Shown: positions 12,501-26,251 of the stretch, in pieces
Position numbering within the stretch: the stretch's first letter is position 1
Layout: every line of letters starts with the position of its first letter
Origin: Lineus longissimus
Lineage: Eukaryota > Nemertea > Pilidiophora > Heteronemertea > Lineidae
Direction: 5' to 3'
Assembly: GCF_910592395.1 (NCBI RefSeq)
Contig: NC_088314.1
Span: 17,703,998 to 17,767,997 of the forward strand
Length of the DNA: 64,000 nucleotides
Program-made: the position numbers and the translations under genes
The notes under the pieces: model-generated
What the model saw: only the letters and a program-made list of their open reading frames with translations
What the model was told of the DNA's origin: nothing
Databases searched by the model: none

Positions 12501-15500
12501 CTGAAGCAACCTCAACTCTGGAGCCAACAACCACAGTGGAACCAACTACAACTGCCGAACCAACCATAACTCTGAAACCAACAACCCCAATGGAAGCAAC
12601 CACCACCGCTGAACCAACCACAACTCTTGAGCCAACTACCACAGTGGAACCAACCACATCTGCTGAACCAACCACAACTCTGGAACCAACAACCACAATG
12701 GAACCAACCACCACCGCTGAACTAACCACAACTCTTGAGCCATCTACCACAGTGGAACCAACCACAACTACTGAACCAACCACAACTCTGGAACCAACAA
12801 CCACAATGGAAGCAACCACCACCGCTGAAGCAACCACCACTCTGGAGCCAACTACCACAGTGGAACCAACCACAACTGCCGAACCAACCACAACTCCGCA
12901 ACCAACAACCACAATGGAACCAACCACAACTGCTGAACCAACCACAACTCTGGAACCAACAACCACAATGGAAGCAACCACCACCGCTGAAGCAACCACC
13001 ACTCTGGAGCCAACTACCACAGTGGAACCAACCACAACTGCAGAACCAACCACAACTCTGCAACCAACAACCACAATTGAACCAACCACCACTGCTGAAC
13101 TAACCACAACTCTTGAGCCAACTACCACAGTGGAACCAACCACATCTGCTGAACCAACCACAACTCTGGAACCAACAACCACAATGGAACCAACCACCAC
13201 CGCTGAACTAACCACAACTCTTGAGCCATCTACCACAGTGGAACCAACCACAACTGCTGAACCAACCACAACTCTGGAACCAACAACCACAATGGAAGCA
13301 ACCACCACCGCTGAAGCAACCACCACTCTGGAGCCAACTACCACAGTGGAACCAACCACAACTGCCGAACCAACCACATCTCTGCAACCAACAACCACAA
13401 TGGAACCAACCACAACTGCTGAACCAACCACAACTCTGGAGCCAACCACCACAGTAGAACCAACCACAACTTTGGAGCCAACCACCACAATGGAACCAAC
13501 CACAACTGCTGAACCAACCACAACTCTGGAACCAATAACAACAATGGAAGCAACCACCACAGCTGAACCAACCACAACTCTTGAGCCAACTACAACAGTG
13601 GAACCAACCACAACTGCTGAACCAACCACAACACTGGAACTAACAACCACAATGGAAGCAACGACAACCGCTGAAGCAACCTCAACTCTGGAGCCAACAA
13701 CCACAGTGGAACCAACTACAACTGCCGAACCAACCACAACTCTGGAACCAACAACCCCAATGGAAGCAACCACCACCGCTGAACCAACCTCAACTCTTGA
13801 GCCAACTACCACAGTGGAACCAACCACATCTGCAGAACCAACCACAACTCTGGAACCAACAACCACAATGGAACCAACCACCACCGCTGAACTAACCACA
13901 ACTCTTGAGCCATCTACCACAGTGGAACCAACCACAACGGCTGAACCAACCACAACTCTGGAACCAACAACCACAATGGAAGCAACCACCACCGCTGAAG
14001 CAACCACCACTCTGGAGCCAACTACCACAGTGAAACCAACCACAACTGCCGAACCAACCACAACTCTGCAACCAACAACCACAATGGAACCAACCACAAC
14101 TGCTGAACCAACCACAACTCTGGAACCAACAACCAAAATGGAAGCAACCACCACCGCTGAAGCAACCACCACTCTGGAGCCAACTACCACAGTGGAACCA
14201 ACCACAACTGCAGAACCAACCACAACTCTGCAACCAACAACCACAATTGAACCAACCACCACCGCTGAACTAACCACAACTCTTGAGCCATCTACCACAG
14301 TGGAACCAACCACAACTGCTGCACCAACCACAACTCTGGAACCAACAACCACAATGGAACCAACCACCACCGCTGAACCAACCACAACTCTTGAGCCAAC
14401 TACCACAGTGGAACCAACCACAACTGCTGAACCCACCACAACTCTGGAACCAACAACCACAATGGAAGTAACCACCACCGCTGAAGCAACCACCACTCTG
14501 GAGCCAACTACCACAGTGGAACCAACCAGAACTGCAGAACCAACCACAACTCTGCAACCAACAACCACAATGGAAGCAACCACCACCGCTGAACCAACCA
14601 CAGCTCTTGAGCCAACTACCACAGTGGAACCAACCACAACTGCCGAACCAACCACAACTCTGGAACCAACAACCACAATGGAACCAACCACCACCGCTGA
14701 ACCAACCACAACTCTTGAGCCAACTACCACAGTGGAACCAACCACAACTGCTGAACCAACCACAACTCTGGAACCAACAACCACAATGGAAGCAACCACC
14801 ACCACTGAAGCAACCACCACTCTTGAGCCACCTACCACAGTGGAACCAACCACAACTGCTGAACCAACCACAACTCTGGAACCAACAACCACAATGGAAC
14901 CAACCACCACAGCTGAAGAAACCACCACTCTGGAGCCAACAACCACAGTGGAACCAACCACAACTGCCGAACCAACCACAACTCTGGAACCAACAACCAC
15001 AATGGAAGCAACCACCACCGCTGAACCAACCACAACTCTTGAGCCAACTACCACAGTGGAACCAACCACAACTGCCGAACCAACCACAACTCTGGAACCA
15101 ACAACCACAATCGAACCAACAACCACCGCTGAACCAACCACAACTCTTGAGCCAACTACCACAGTGGAACCAACCACAACTGCCGAACCAACCACAACTC
15201 TGGAACCAACAACCACAATGGAACCAACCACCACCGCTGAACCAACCACAACTCTTGAGCCAACTACCACAGTGGAACCAACCACAACTGCCGAACCAAC
15301 CACAACTCTGGAACCAACAACCACAATGGAACCAACCACCGCTGAACCAACCACAACTCTTGAGCCAACTACCACAGCGGAACCAACCACAACTGCTGAA
15401 CCAACCACAACTCTGGAACCAACAACCACAATGGAACCAACCACCACCGCTGAACCAACCACAACTCTTGAGCCAACTACCACAGTGGAACCAACCACAA

Positions 15501-17615
15501 CTGCTGAACCAACCACAACTCTGGAACCAACAACCACAATGGAAGCAACCACCACCGCTGAAGTAACCACCACTCTGGAGCAAACTACCACAGTGGAACC
15601 AACAACAACTGCAGAACCAACCACAACTCTGCAACCAACAACCACAATGGAAGCAACCACCACAGCTGAAGCAACCACCACTCTGGAGCCAACTACCACA
15701 GTGGAACCAACCACAACTGCAGAACCAACCACAACTCTGGAACCAACAACTACAATGGAAGCAACCACCACCGCTGAAGCAACCACCACTCTGGAGCCAA
15801 CTACCACAGTGGAACCAACCACAACTGCAGAACCAACCACAACTCTGGAACCAACAACCACAATGGAACCAACCACCACAGCTGAAGCAACCACAACTCT
15901 TGAGCCAACTACCACAGTGGAACCAACCACAACTGCCGAACCAACCACAACTCTGGAACCAACAACCACAATGGAAGCAACCACCACCGCTGAACCAACC
16001 ACAACTCTTGAGCCAACTACCACAGTGGAACCAACCACAACTGCTGAACCAACCACAACTCTGGAACCAACAACCACAATGGAAGCAACCACCACCGCTG
16101 AAGCAACCACCACTCTGGAGCCAACTACCACAGTGGAACCAATCACAACTGCCGAACCAACCACAACTCTGGAAACAACAACTACAATGGAAGCAACCAC
16201 CACCGCTGAAGCAACCACCACTCTGGAGCCAACTACCACAGTGGAACCAACCACAACTGCAGAACCAACCACAACTCTGGAACCAACAACCACAATGGAA
16301 CCAACCACCACAGCTGAAGCAACCACAACTCTTGAGCCAACTACCACAGTGGAACCAACCACAACTGCTGAACCAACCACAACTCTGGAACCAACAACCA
16401 CAATGGAAGCAACCACCACCGCTGAAGCAACCACCACTCTGGAGCCAACTACCACAGTGGAACCAACCACAACTGCAGAACCAACCACAACTCTGGAGCC
16501 AACCACAACAATGGAAGCAACCACCACAGCTGAAGCAACCACCACTCTGGAGCCAACTACCACAGTGGAACCAACCACAACTGCCGAACCAACCACAACT
16601 CTGGAACCAACAACCACAATGGAAGCAACCACCACCGCTGAACCAACCACAACTCTTGAGCCAACTACCACAGTGGAACCAACCACAACTGCTGAACCAA
16701 CCACAACTCTGGAACCAACAACCACAATGGAAGCAACCACCACCGCTGAAGCAACCACCACTCTGGAGCCAACTACCACAGTGGAACCAACCACAACTGC
16801 CGAACCAACCACAACTCTGGAACCAACAACCACAATGGAAGCAACCACCACCGCTGAAGCAACCACCACTCTGGAGCCAACTACCACAGTGGAACCAACC
16901 ACAACTGCAGAACCAACCACAACTCTGGAGCCAACCACAACAATGGAAGCAACCACCACAGCTGAAGCAACCACCACTCTGGAGCCAACTACCACAGTGG
17001 AACCAACCACAACTGCCGAACCAACCACAACTCTGGAACCAACAACCACAATGGAAGCAACCACCACCGCTGAACCAACCACCACTCTGGAGCCAACTAC
17101 CACAGTGGAACCAACCACAACTACCGAACCAACCACATCTCTGGAACCAACAACCACAATGGAAGCAACCACCACCGCTGAAGCAACCACCACTCTGGAG
17201 CCAACTACCACAGTGGAACCAACCACAACTGCTGAACCAACCACAACTCTGGAACCAACAACCACAATGGAAGCAACCACCACCCCTGAAGCAACCACCA
17301 CTCTAGAGCCAACTACCACAGTGGAACCAACCACAACTGCTGAACCAACCACAACTCTGGAACCAACAACCACAATGGAAGCAACCACCACCGCTGAAGC
17401 AACCACCACTCTGGAGCCAACTACCACAGTGGAACCAACCACAACTGCCGAAACAACCACAACTTTGGAGACAACAACTACAGTGGAACCAACTACTACT
17501 GCTTATGCAACCACAACTTTTGAGCAGACAACCACCGTTGACCCGGCAAGTACAACTGAGCCAACCACAGCACTTGTAATGACAACGGTTGAATCCTTCA
17601 CCCCTGAAGAAAATG
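9558..17615 (+). CDS. Mucin exon 2, 2,686 codons of TTTxEP repeats
   Basis: 8,058-bp exon, phase 1 to 1. It begins with DCPIES, supplying the eighth cysteine of the preceding PAN-like domain, then a short unique stretch (TAKQSTSPNPTTTGDQ). After this come about 440 hexapeptides in a regular order x = V, A, L, M, A, L; in the last two units Pro is often replaced by Ala (EATTTAEATTTL). It ends with MTTVESFTPEENG and a donor at 17616 (gtaagt). A five-residue unit (MEPTTAEP) at about 15326-15345 breaks the hexamer register and is shared with mucin exon 3. The 5' end differs from those of exons 3 to 7, so this exon has a separate left-hand history. Expected product: a heavily O-glycosylated, acidic rod. 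Confidence 0.85.
9660..17470 (+). repeat. 108-bp higher-order repeat array (mucin exon 2)
   Basis: Six 18-bp units form a 108-bp block. For example, ctctggagccaactacca starts at 15681 and again at 15789. Each hexamer type has its own synonymous Thr codons: V type ACT ACC ACA, L type ACC ACA ACT, M type ACA ACC ACA, second A type ACC ACC ACC. The array is cleaner and more uniform toward its 3' end. Confidence 0.85.
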
Positions 17616-18034
17616 GTAAGTAATATATTCATTCACAGGTAAAATCAAGTATTTTTTAATCCATTCTTGGTAAAAAGTATGTCACAGATGATGTTTTTTT
17701 TGTTTGATGATAGGTTAAGTGAGCAACCATACTGCGGGAGCCCAAAAAATATCATAAATCAGCATCGTACAGTTCGATCAAGCAAAAGTAACTAGTTGAG
17801 AAGAATAAACATTTATAGAGACAGATACTCGACTTTGTTAATTGAGGTTACATATAACATTTGCAAGATCTCATTTTAGGCACTGGACAGGGTATTGATG
17901 CGAACAAGACCCATTCATTGAAATGATCATATGTTACCAGTATCTGACCGAGTAAACTATGTGAAGCTGACTTATGAATTGTTTATTTGTAATCTGAGTA
18001 CCTTACAAACATTCAATTTGATTTTCTTTTGTAG
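17616..18034 (+). other. Intron, mucin exon 2 to SEA-2a
   Basis: 419 bp, donor gtaagt and acceptor ttttgtag. AT-rich with a poly-T run at about 17693. I see no gene in it. Confidence 0.78.
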
Positions 18035-18141
18035 TTACCACTTTCGAAGCTTCCTTCAGTCTTCAGCAGAATTTTACTGAAGACCTTTTGAACTCCTCAT
18101 CAGACGCATATCGTGAACTCGAACAGGCTCTTTTAGAGCTG
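18035..18141 (+). CDS. SEA domain 2, exon a (type I)
   Basis: 107 bp, phase 1 to 0 (donor ctg|gtatgt). It encodes VTTFEASFSLQQNFTEDLL followed by NSSSDAYRELEQALLEL, with sequons NFT and NSS. This defines the type I SEA start; cassette 3 has the same sequence. Confidence 0.84.
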
Positions 18142-18546
18142 GTATGTATCAATTAAAATCCCAAATCAAAATGTTAGTTTCTGCGTGAAGCGCATAAGCA
18201 TTCAAGTCCCATGAAAACTACTAGTGTTAGTAATATCTGGTTGCTTTTACTGTCTGGTCCATTCTTGGGTTACAGAAAAATGTGTAAAATCATGTCTAGG
18301 TCTGCCTTGCATTGATCCTATTTTCTGACTATTTCATAACGAATATTGAACTTTAATAAATGACAGCTGAAAGTGACACAACTTAAGGTGTTTTTAAAGG
18401 CCAGTTTTGTCTTCAATGACTATGAGGTTTTCAAATTATGAAATAGACATTGAACATAAATTTCAATATTTCACAATTTTTTTTTTTTATTCTGGTTGCA
18501 AAGGTATTTTATCGCTTTAAACTACTCGTTTTTTCCTCTTCTTTAG
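18142..18546 (+). other. Intron, SEA-2a to SEA-2b
   Basis: 405 bp with a poly-T run at about 18479-18489 and acceptor cttctttag. No gene seen. Confidence 0.78.
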
Positions 18547-18614
18547 TTATCATCATCATATAATGAGTCTGACCTGGCAGGAGATATTGGAGAAATTACA
18601 ATCCTTGGATTCGA
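18547..18614 (+). CDS. SEA domain 2, exon b (type I)
   Basis: 68 bp, phase 0 to 2. It encodes LSSSYNESDLAGDIGEITI followed by LGF. Sequon NES is kept. Confidence 0.83.
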
Positions 18615-18959
18615 GTGAGTAATTATGTTGTGCACAGGACCATTTTAAACAGTATACACGTCTCAAGGCCTCTGCCTCAACTGTTCGAGGTCACATCTTG
18701 ACCAGGTACCAAATACCCAAAGCGTGTCACACCCATGCAACTCATGCATCACTTTGGTCATGGTTCGTCGGAAATGATTTTAAAATTAACGACCATCAAA
18801 AGGGTAATTTCTTCCACATGAAAGTTTTTAATCACCTTGTTTTGATGATAATATAATGTGATTTCGATTCAAAATATATTTCAAAGTATCAAATGAAACT
18901 ACATGTTCTATTCCTGTGTATGAACTGCATTCACTAATTTATAATATCTTGATTTTCAG
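18615..18959 (+). other. Intron, SEA-2b to SEA-2c
   Basis: 345 bp, donor gtgagt and acceptor gattttcag. Nothing else seen. Confidence 0.78.
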
Positions 18960-19129
18960 AGAAGGAAGTATCAGAGCAAGATTTAGACTTCTTCTGAAGA
19001 GATTTGTTTCTTCAGATGAGACAGCAACCGTACAAGGATCACTTGGTACCGCATTCGTTAATTATCTAAATAATCACCCAGGAATTGCAGCAAGGTTTGA
19101 TGTGGATGTAAACTCTATAAGTGTTGTTG
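18960..19129 (+). CDS. SEA domain 2, exon c (type I, cleavage motif)
   Basis: 170 bp, phase 2 to 1 (donor gtaagc). It encodes EEGSIRARFRLLLKRF, then LGTAFVNYLNNHPGIAARF and DVDVNSISVV. The Gly-Ser of the putative self-cleavage site is intact. Confidence 0.84.
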
Positions 19130-19726
19130 GTAAGCAGACGTCCTCCTATTGTCATAATTAGTTACCATCGAAGCAATTTCTTTCGAATTAAGAGAAAACT
19201 ACTTGAAAATTATGGCCGATTAAGCAGTTATATTTTCCTATCGCTATCGTCATCATATCGTCTTACAGCGCCCAACAGTAAAAGCTACACGCACAAGACA
19301 TACAAAGAGACGATGAGAACAAAATCATTGTTTTCCAAATATTTTCAGATGCTAAGGGTGCGTGATACTTGATGACCTGAAACTTTCAACAATCTGCTGT
19401 ATTGAGTAAATTTTCATAATGTTTCACGTAATGGCACTGCAGACAGAAGCATTGTTTCGGGAAAAATCATTGCACTATAATTGGTGGGAAGGACTAATCA
19501 ATCGAAGTCTTCAAGACTTTCAACTGATTTCTGCGAGGAATAGACCGATTTTTGACAGAGCAAAGGTTCAGTGTAATGGAGGGGAAACTGAGACCCTGGA
19601 GGAAACCTGGATTAAGAATTCATCTCAGCCATGACAGTCACAAACTACAACTTGTACAATTAAAACCAGCTGATTCTAGAGCTTCATTCTCACAACTAAA
19701 TCCATCTAAACCGTCTCTATTTGCAG
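19130..19726 (+). other. Intron, SEA-2c to PAN-2, with conserved 3' segment
   Basis: 597 bp. The first 400 bp are specific to type I cassettes. From about 19526 to 19726 the sequence closely matches the type II introns (for example 36552-36751). That last part is open in the PAN frame from 19552, but the few type I/type II differences all change the codon, so I treat it as intron. Confidence 0.72.
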
Positions 19727-19948
19727 AAGTAGAGTCATGTCCATACGTTGTGTTCAGTTCTGGCAACTGCCCTGAAAACACTATCAGAACGTTCTCTGGG
19801 CGCAAACATAGATTTTGCAGGAACCAGTGTGATGCATTACCAGACTGTAAAGGATATTGGTTCAAAGTCACAAATGGCAAGCGTCGATGTTCACTGAAGA
19901 GTTACATTTGCAGCAATCCAACAGGATATGGGAAGATGTGGAAGAAAG
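19727..19948 (+). CDS. PAN/apple-like cysteine-rich domain 2 (type I)
   Basis: 222 bp, phase 1 to 1 (acceptor ctatttgcag, donor gtagga). It starts EVESCPYVVFSSGNCPENTI and has seven cysteines, with an eighth supplied by mucin exon 3. It keeps the type I residues RTFSGRKHRFCRNQC and KRRC. Many third codon positions match PAN-1 exactly although the introns around PAN-1 are unrelated, so copying between cassettes by gene conversion is likely. Confidence 0.8.
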
Positions 19949-20296
19949 GTAGGAGAATATAAAAACGCTGTAAAAGATTATATTACAATCATGGGAAAGT
20001 TTAGATCACAAGTAATATTAATAGAAACTGGCCTCTGGTCCGATTCCTGAAAATACAAGCTAAGCTCACGAAATTTATGGTCAATCTCAAAAACAGATTT
20101 TAACAAATTTTTATCTCAACCTCCTGTCCTGCATTCCAACACTCACAAGAGGGAATAAAACGTTTCAGTTCTCTTACATTTCACCAGATATTCATGCAGA
20201 AAGCCTGGAAATGATATTTCATATTAGCGGCTACCTCATTACCATTTCATTACCTGTTTTGGATTCAAATGGAGTAATATATCATTCTATCTTCAG
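19949..20296 (+). other. Intron, PAN-2 to mucin exon 3
   Basis: 348 bp, donor gtagga and acceptor tatcttcag. It matches the 391-bp type II introns apart from a block of roughly 50 bp missing near 20100. Confidence 0.78.
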
Positions 20297-23200
20297 ACTG
20301 TCCGACAGAAAGCACAACAAAAGTGGAACACACCACTACACCTCAACCAACCACAACTAGAGTGGCAACACCAACAGGAGAGCTAACAACAACAGTGCCA
20401 TCAACTACACTTCCCGAACCAACCACACCTTTGGAATTGACTACAACAATGGAACCAATAATGACAGTGAAACTAACCACGACAATGGACCCTACAACAA
20501 AAATGGAACGAACTACTACAGCTAAACCAGCCACAACTCTTGAGACGACAACCACCGTAGAACCAACAACCACAGTTGAACCAACAACCACTGTGGAACA
20601 AACTACCACAGCTGAACCCACAACCACTCTTGAGCCAACTAACACGGTGGAACCAACTACCACTGTTGAACCAACAACCACTGTGGAACCAACCACCACA
20701 GTTGAACCAACGACCTCAGTAGAACAAACGACCTCAGTAAAACCAACTACAACTGTAGAACCAACAACCACTGTGGAACAAACTACTACAACTGAAACCA
20801 CAACAACTCTTGAACCAACGTCCACAGTTGAACCGACTACTTCAGTTGAACCAACAACTACATCTCAACTAACTACAACGCTGGAGCCTATAACTACAGT
20901 GGAACCAACTTCAACAGCGGAACCAACCACAACTCTTGAACCAACAACTACAATGGAACCAACGACCACAGTTGAACCAACATCCACAGTTGAACCGACT
21001 ACTACAGTTGAAACAACAACTACATCTGAACCAACTACAACGCTGGAGCCTACAACCATGCTGGTACCAACAACAACAGCGGAACAAACAACCACAACTC
21101 AGGAGCCAACTACTACTGCAGAACAAACCTCAACTCTTGAGCCAACAACCACAATCGAACTAACGACCTCAGTAGTACCAACGACCACCGTAGAACCAAC
21201 AACCACAGTCGAACCAACGACTACAGCAGAGCCAACAACCACTCAAGAGCCAACTACTACAGCTGAACCAACCACAACTCTTGAACTGACAACTACAGCT
21301 CAACGCACAACAACTCTTGAGCCAGCCACTACTGTGGAACCAACTACCACAGTGGAACCAACAACCACTGTGGAACCAACCACCACAGTTGAACGAACAA
21401 CAAGGTCTGAGCCAACATCAACAAATGAATTGACTACTAAAGCAGAATTAACAACCACTGCGGAGCCAACTACCACTACTGAACCAACCACAACTCTTCA
21501 ACCAACAACTACATTGGAACCAACGACCACAATAGAACCAACCACAACTCTTGAGCCAACGTCAACACTTGCACCGACTACTACAGTTGAACCAACAACT
21601 ACATCTGAACCAACTACAATGCTGCAATCTGCAACTACCGTGGAACCAACTTCAACAGCGCAACCAACCACAACTCTTGAACCAACAACTACATTGGAAC
21701 CAACGACCACAGTTGAAGCAACCACCACTCTGGAGCAAACTACCACAGTGGAACCAACCACAACTGCTGAACCAACCACAACTCTGGAACCAACAACCAC
21801 AATGGAAGCAACCACCACCGCTGAAGCAACCACCACTCTGGAGCAAACTACCACAGTGGAACCAACCACAACTGCAGAACCAACCACAACTCTGCAACCA
21901 ACAACCACAATGGAAGCAACCACCACAGCTGAAGCAACAACCACTCTGGAGCCAACTACCACAGTGGAACCAACCACAACTGCAGAACCAACCACAACTC
22001 TGGAACCAACAACTACAATGGAAGCAACCACCACCGCTGAAGCAACCACCACTCTGGAGCCAACTACCACAGTGGAACCAACCACAACTGCAGAACCAAC
22101 CACAACTCTGCAACCAACAACCACAATGGAACAAACCACCACAGCTGAAGCAACCACAACTCTTGAGCCAATTACCACAGTGGAACCAACCACAACTGCT
22201 GAACCAACCACAACTCTGGAACCAACAACCACAATGGAAGCAACCACCACCGCTGAAGCAACCACCACTCTGGAGCCAACTACCACAGTGGAACCAACCA
22301 CAACTGCCGAACCAACCACAACTCTGGAACCAACAACCACAATGGAAGCAACCACCACCGCTGAACCAACCACAACTCTTGAGCCAACTACCACAGTGGA
22401 ACCAACCACAACTGCTGAACCAACCACAACTCTGGAACCAACAACCGCAATGGAAGCAACCGCCACCGCTGAAGCAACCACCACTCTGGAGCCAACTACC
22501 ACAGTGGAACCAACCACAACTGCCGAACCAACCACAACTCTGGAACCAACAACTACAATGGAAGCAACCACCACCGCTGAAGCAACTACCACTCTGGAGC
22601 CAACTACCACAGTGGAACCAACCACAACTGCAGAACCAACCACAACTCTGGAACCAACAACCACAATGGAACCAACCACCACAGCTGAAGCAACCACAAC
22701 TCTTGAGCCAACTACCACAGTGGAACCAACCACAACTGCTGAACCAACCACAACTCTGGAACCAACAACCACAATGGAAGCAACCACCACCGCTGAAGCA
22801 ACCACCACTCTGGAGCCAACTACCACAGTGGAACCAACCACAACTGCAGAACCAACCACAACTCTGCAACCAACAACCACAATGGAAGCAACCACCACCG
22901 CTGAACCAACCACAACTCTTGAGCCAACTACCACAGTGGAACCAACCACAACTGCCGAACCAACCACAACTCTGGAACCAACAACCACAATGGAACCAAC
23001 CACCACCGCTGAACCAACCACAACTCTTGAGCCAACTACCACAGTGGAACCAACCACAACTGCTGAACCAACCACAACTCTGGAACCAACAACCACAATG
23101 GAAGCAACCACCACCACTGAAGCAACCACCACTCTTGAGCCACCTACCACAGTGGAACCAACCACAACTGCTGAACCAACCACAACTCTGGAACCAACAA

Positions 23201-26200
23201 CCACAATGGAACCAACCACCACAGCTGAAGAAACCACCACTCTGGAGCCAACAACCACAGTGGAACCAACCACAACTGCCGAACCAACCACAACTCTGGA
23301 ACCAACAACCACAATGGAAGCAACCACCACCGCTGAACCAACCACAACTCTTGAGCCAACTACCACAGTGGAACCAACCACAACTGCCGAACCAACCACA
23401 ACTCTGGAACCAACAACCACAATCGAACCAACAACCACCGCTGAACCAACCACAACTCTTGAGCCAACTACCACAGTGGAACCAACCACAACTGCCGAAC
23501 CAACCACAACTCTGGAACCAACAACCACAATGGAACCAACCACCACCGCTGAACCAACCACAACTCTTGAGCCAACTACCACAGTGGAACCAACCACAAC
23601 TGCCGAACCAACCACAACTCTGGAACCAACAACCACAATGGAACCAACCACCGCTGAACCAACCACAACTCTTGAGCCAACTACCACAGCGGAACCAACC
23701 ACAACTGCTGAACCAACCACAACTCTGGAACCAACAACCACAATGGAACCAACCACCACCGCTGAACCAACCACAACTCTTGAGCCAACTACCACAGTGG
23801 AACCAACCACAACTGCTGAACCAACCACAACTCTGGAACCAACAACCACAATGGAAGCAACCACCACCGCTGAAGCAACCACCACTCTGGAGCAAACTAC
23901 CACAGTGGAATCAACAACAACTGCAGAACCAACCACAACTCTGCAACCAACAACCACAATGGAAGCAAGCACCACAGCTGAAGCAACCACCACTCTGGAG
24001 CCAACTACCACAGTGGAACCAACCACAACTGCAGAACCAACCACAACTCTGGAACCAACAACTACAATGGAAGCAACCACCACCGCTGAAGCAACCACCA
24101 CTCTGGAGCCAACTACCACAGTGGAACCAACCACAACTGCAGAACCAACCACAACTCTGGAACCAACAACCACAATGGAACCAACCACCACAGCTGAAGC
24201 AACCACAACTCTTGAGCCAACTACCACAGTGGAACCAACCACAACTGCCGAACCAACCACAACTCTGGAACCAACAACCACAATGGAAGCAACCACCACC
24301 GCTGAACCAACCACAACTCTTGAGCCAACTACCACAGTGGAACCAACCACAACTGCAGAACCAACCACAACTCTGGAACCAACAACTACAATGGAAGCAA
24401 CCACCACCGCTGAAGCAACCACCACTCTGGAGCCAACTACCACAGTGGAACCAACCACAACTGCAGAACCAACCACAACTCTGGAACCAACAACCACAAT
24501 GGAACCAACCACCACAGCTGAAGCAACCACAACTCTTGAGCCAACTACCACAGTGGAACCAACCACAACTGCCGAACCAACCACAACTCTGGAACCAACA
24601 ACCACAATGGAAGCAACCACCACCGCTGAACCAACCACAACTCTTGAGCCAACTACCACAGTGGAACCAACCACAACTGCTGAACCAACCACAACTCTGG
24701 AACCAACAACCACAATGGAAGCAACCACCACCGCTGAAGCAACCACCACTCTGGAGCCAACTACCACAGTGGAACCAATCACAACTGCCGAACCAACCAC
24801 AACTCTGGAAACAACAACTACAATGGAAGCAACCACCACTGCTGAAGCAACCACCACTCTGGAGCCAACTACCACAGTGGAACCAACCACAACTGCAGAA
24901 CCAACCACAACTCTGGAACCAACAACCACAATGGAACCAACCACCACAGCTGAAGCAACCACAACTCTTGAGCCAACTACCACAGTGGAACCAACCACAA
25001 CTGCTGAACCAACCACAACTCTGGAACCAACAACCACAATGGAAGCAACCACCACCGCTGAAGCAACCACCACTCTGGAGCCAACTACCACAGTGGAACC
25101 AACCACAACTGCAGAACCAACCACAACTCTGGAGCCAACCACAACAATGGAAGCAACCACCACAGCTGAAGCAACCACCACTCTGGAGCCAACTACCACA
25201 GTGGAACCAACCACAACTGCCGAACCAACCACAACTCTGGAACCAACAACCACAATGGAAGCAACCACCACCGCTGAACCAACCACAACTCTTGAGCCAA
25301 CTACCACAGTGGAACCAACCACAACTGCTGAACCAACCACAACTCTGGAACCAACAACCACAATGGAAGCAACCACCACCGCTGAAGCAACCACCACTCT
25401 GGAGCCAACTACCACAGTGGAACCAACCACAACTGCCGAACCAACCACAACTCTGGAACCAACAACCACAATGGAAGCAACCACCACCGCTGAAGCAACC
25501 ACCACTCTGGAGCCAACTACCACAGTGGAACCAACCACAACTGCAGAACCAACCACAACTCTGGAGCCAACCACAACAATGGAAGCAACCACCACAGCTG
25601 AAGCAACCACCACACTGGAGCCAACTACCACAGTGGAACCAACCACAACTGCCGAACCAACCACAACTCTGGAACCAACAACCACAATGGAAGCAACCAC
25701 CACCGCTGAACCAACCACCACTCTGGAGCCAACTACCACAGTGGAACCAACCACAACTACCGAACCAACCACATCTCTGGAACCAACAACCACAATGGAA
25801 GCAACCACCACCGCTGAAGCAACCACCACTCTGGAGCCAACTACCACAGTGGAACCAACCACAACTGCTGAACCAACCACAACTCTGGAACCAACAACCA
25901 CAATGGAAGCAACCACCACCCCTGAAGCAACCACCACTCTAGAGCCAACTACCACAGTGGAACCAACCACAACTGCTGAACCAACCACAACTCTGGAACC
26001 AACAACCACAATGGAAGCAACCACCACCGCTGAAGCAACCACCACTCTGGAGCCAACTACCACAGTGGAACCAACCACAACTGCCGAAACAACCACAACT
26101 TTGGAGACAACAACTACAGTGGAACCAACTACTACTGCTTATGCAACCACAACTTTTGAGCAGACAACCACCGTTGACCCGGCAAGTACAACTGAGCCAA

Positions 26201-26251
26201 CCACAGCACTTGTAATGACAACGGTTGAATCCTTCACCCCTGAAGAAAATG
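20297..26251 (+). CDS. Mucin exon 3, 1,985 codons, composite array
   Basis: 5,955 bp, phase 1 to 1. It opens with DCPTESTTKVEHTTTPQP, an edge shared with exons 4 to 7. The first 1.4 kb (to about 21712) has V- and S-rich hexamers of the type seen in exons 5 to 7 (EPTSTVEP, TTTTQEP heptamers, SSEPTSTNEL-like blocks). It then switches sharply to the V-A-L-M-A-L array of exon 2. The 3' end (MTTVESFTPEENG) matches exon 2, including the short MEPTTAEP unit at 23638-23658. The exon is therefore a join of two repeat families, best explained by unequal crossing over. Confidence 0.85.
21712..26096 (+). repeat. 108-bp higher-order repeat array (mucin exon 3)
   Basis: This is the same 108-bp V-A-L-M-A-L block as in mucin exon 2. 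The part after about 22716 aligns with 14400-17460 of exon 2, with an extra 324 bp here. Confidence 0.83.

Larger units (their letters stand above)
14400..22088 (+). repeat. Tandem duplication, copy A (pairs with about 22716-30725)
   Basis: The copy covers the 3' part of mucin exon 2, the whole SEA/PAN-2 block with its introns, and the 5' part of mucin exon 3. The offset to copy B is 8,312 bp near the start and 8,637 bp from 17700 on. The change comes from 324 bp (18 hexamers) extra in copy B plus one T in a poly-T run (17693-17701 versus 26330-26339). The 5' boundary is approximate because it lies in the array; the 3' boundary is the first base change near 22089/30726. Confidence 0.8.

Noticed and set aside
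10051-17460. Antisense open frame of 2,469 codons (VVVGS repeats), and similar ones in all mucin exons
   Set aside because: It is the reverse complement of the 18-bp mucin repeat, which contains no stop in this frame. It has no domains, no splice logic and no independent signal.
21551-25942. Plus-strand frame of NQPQLWNQQPQW-like repeats
   Set aside because: Frame shadow of the mucin repeat. The true frame is fixed by conserved exon edges and by phase matching to the SEA and PAN exons.
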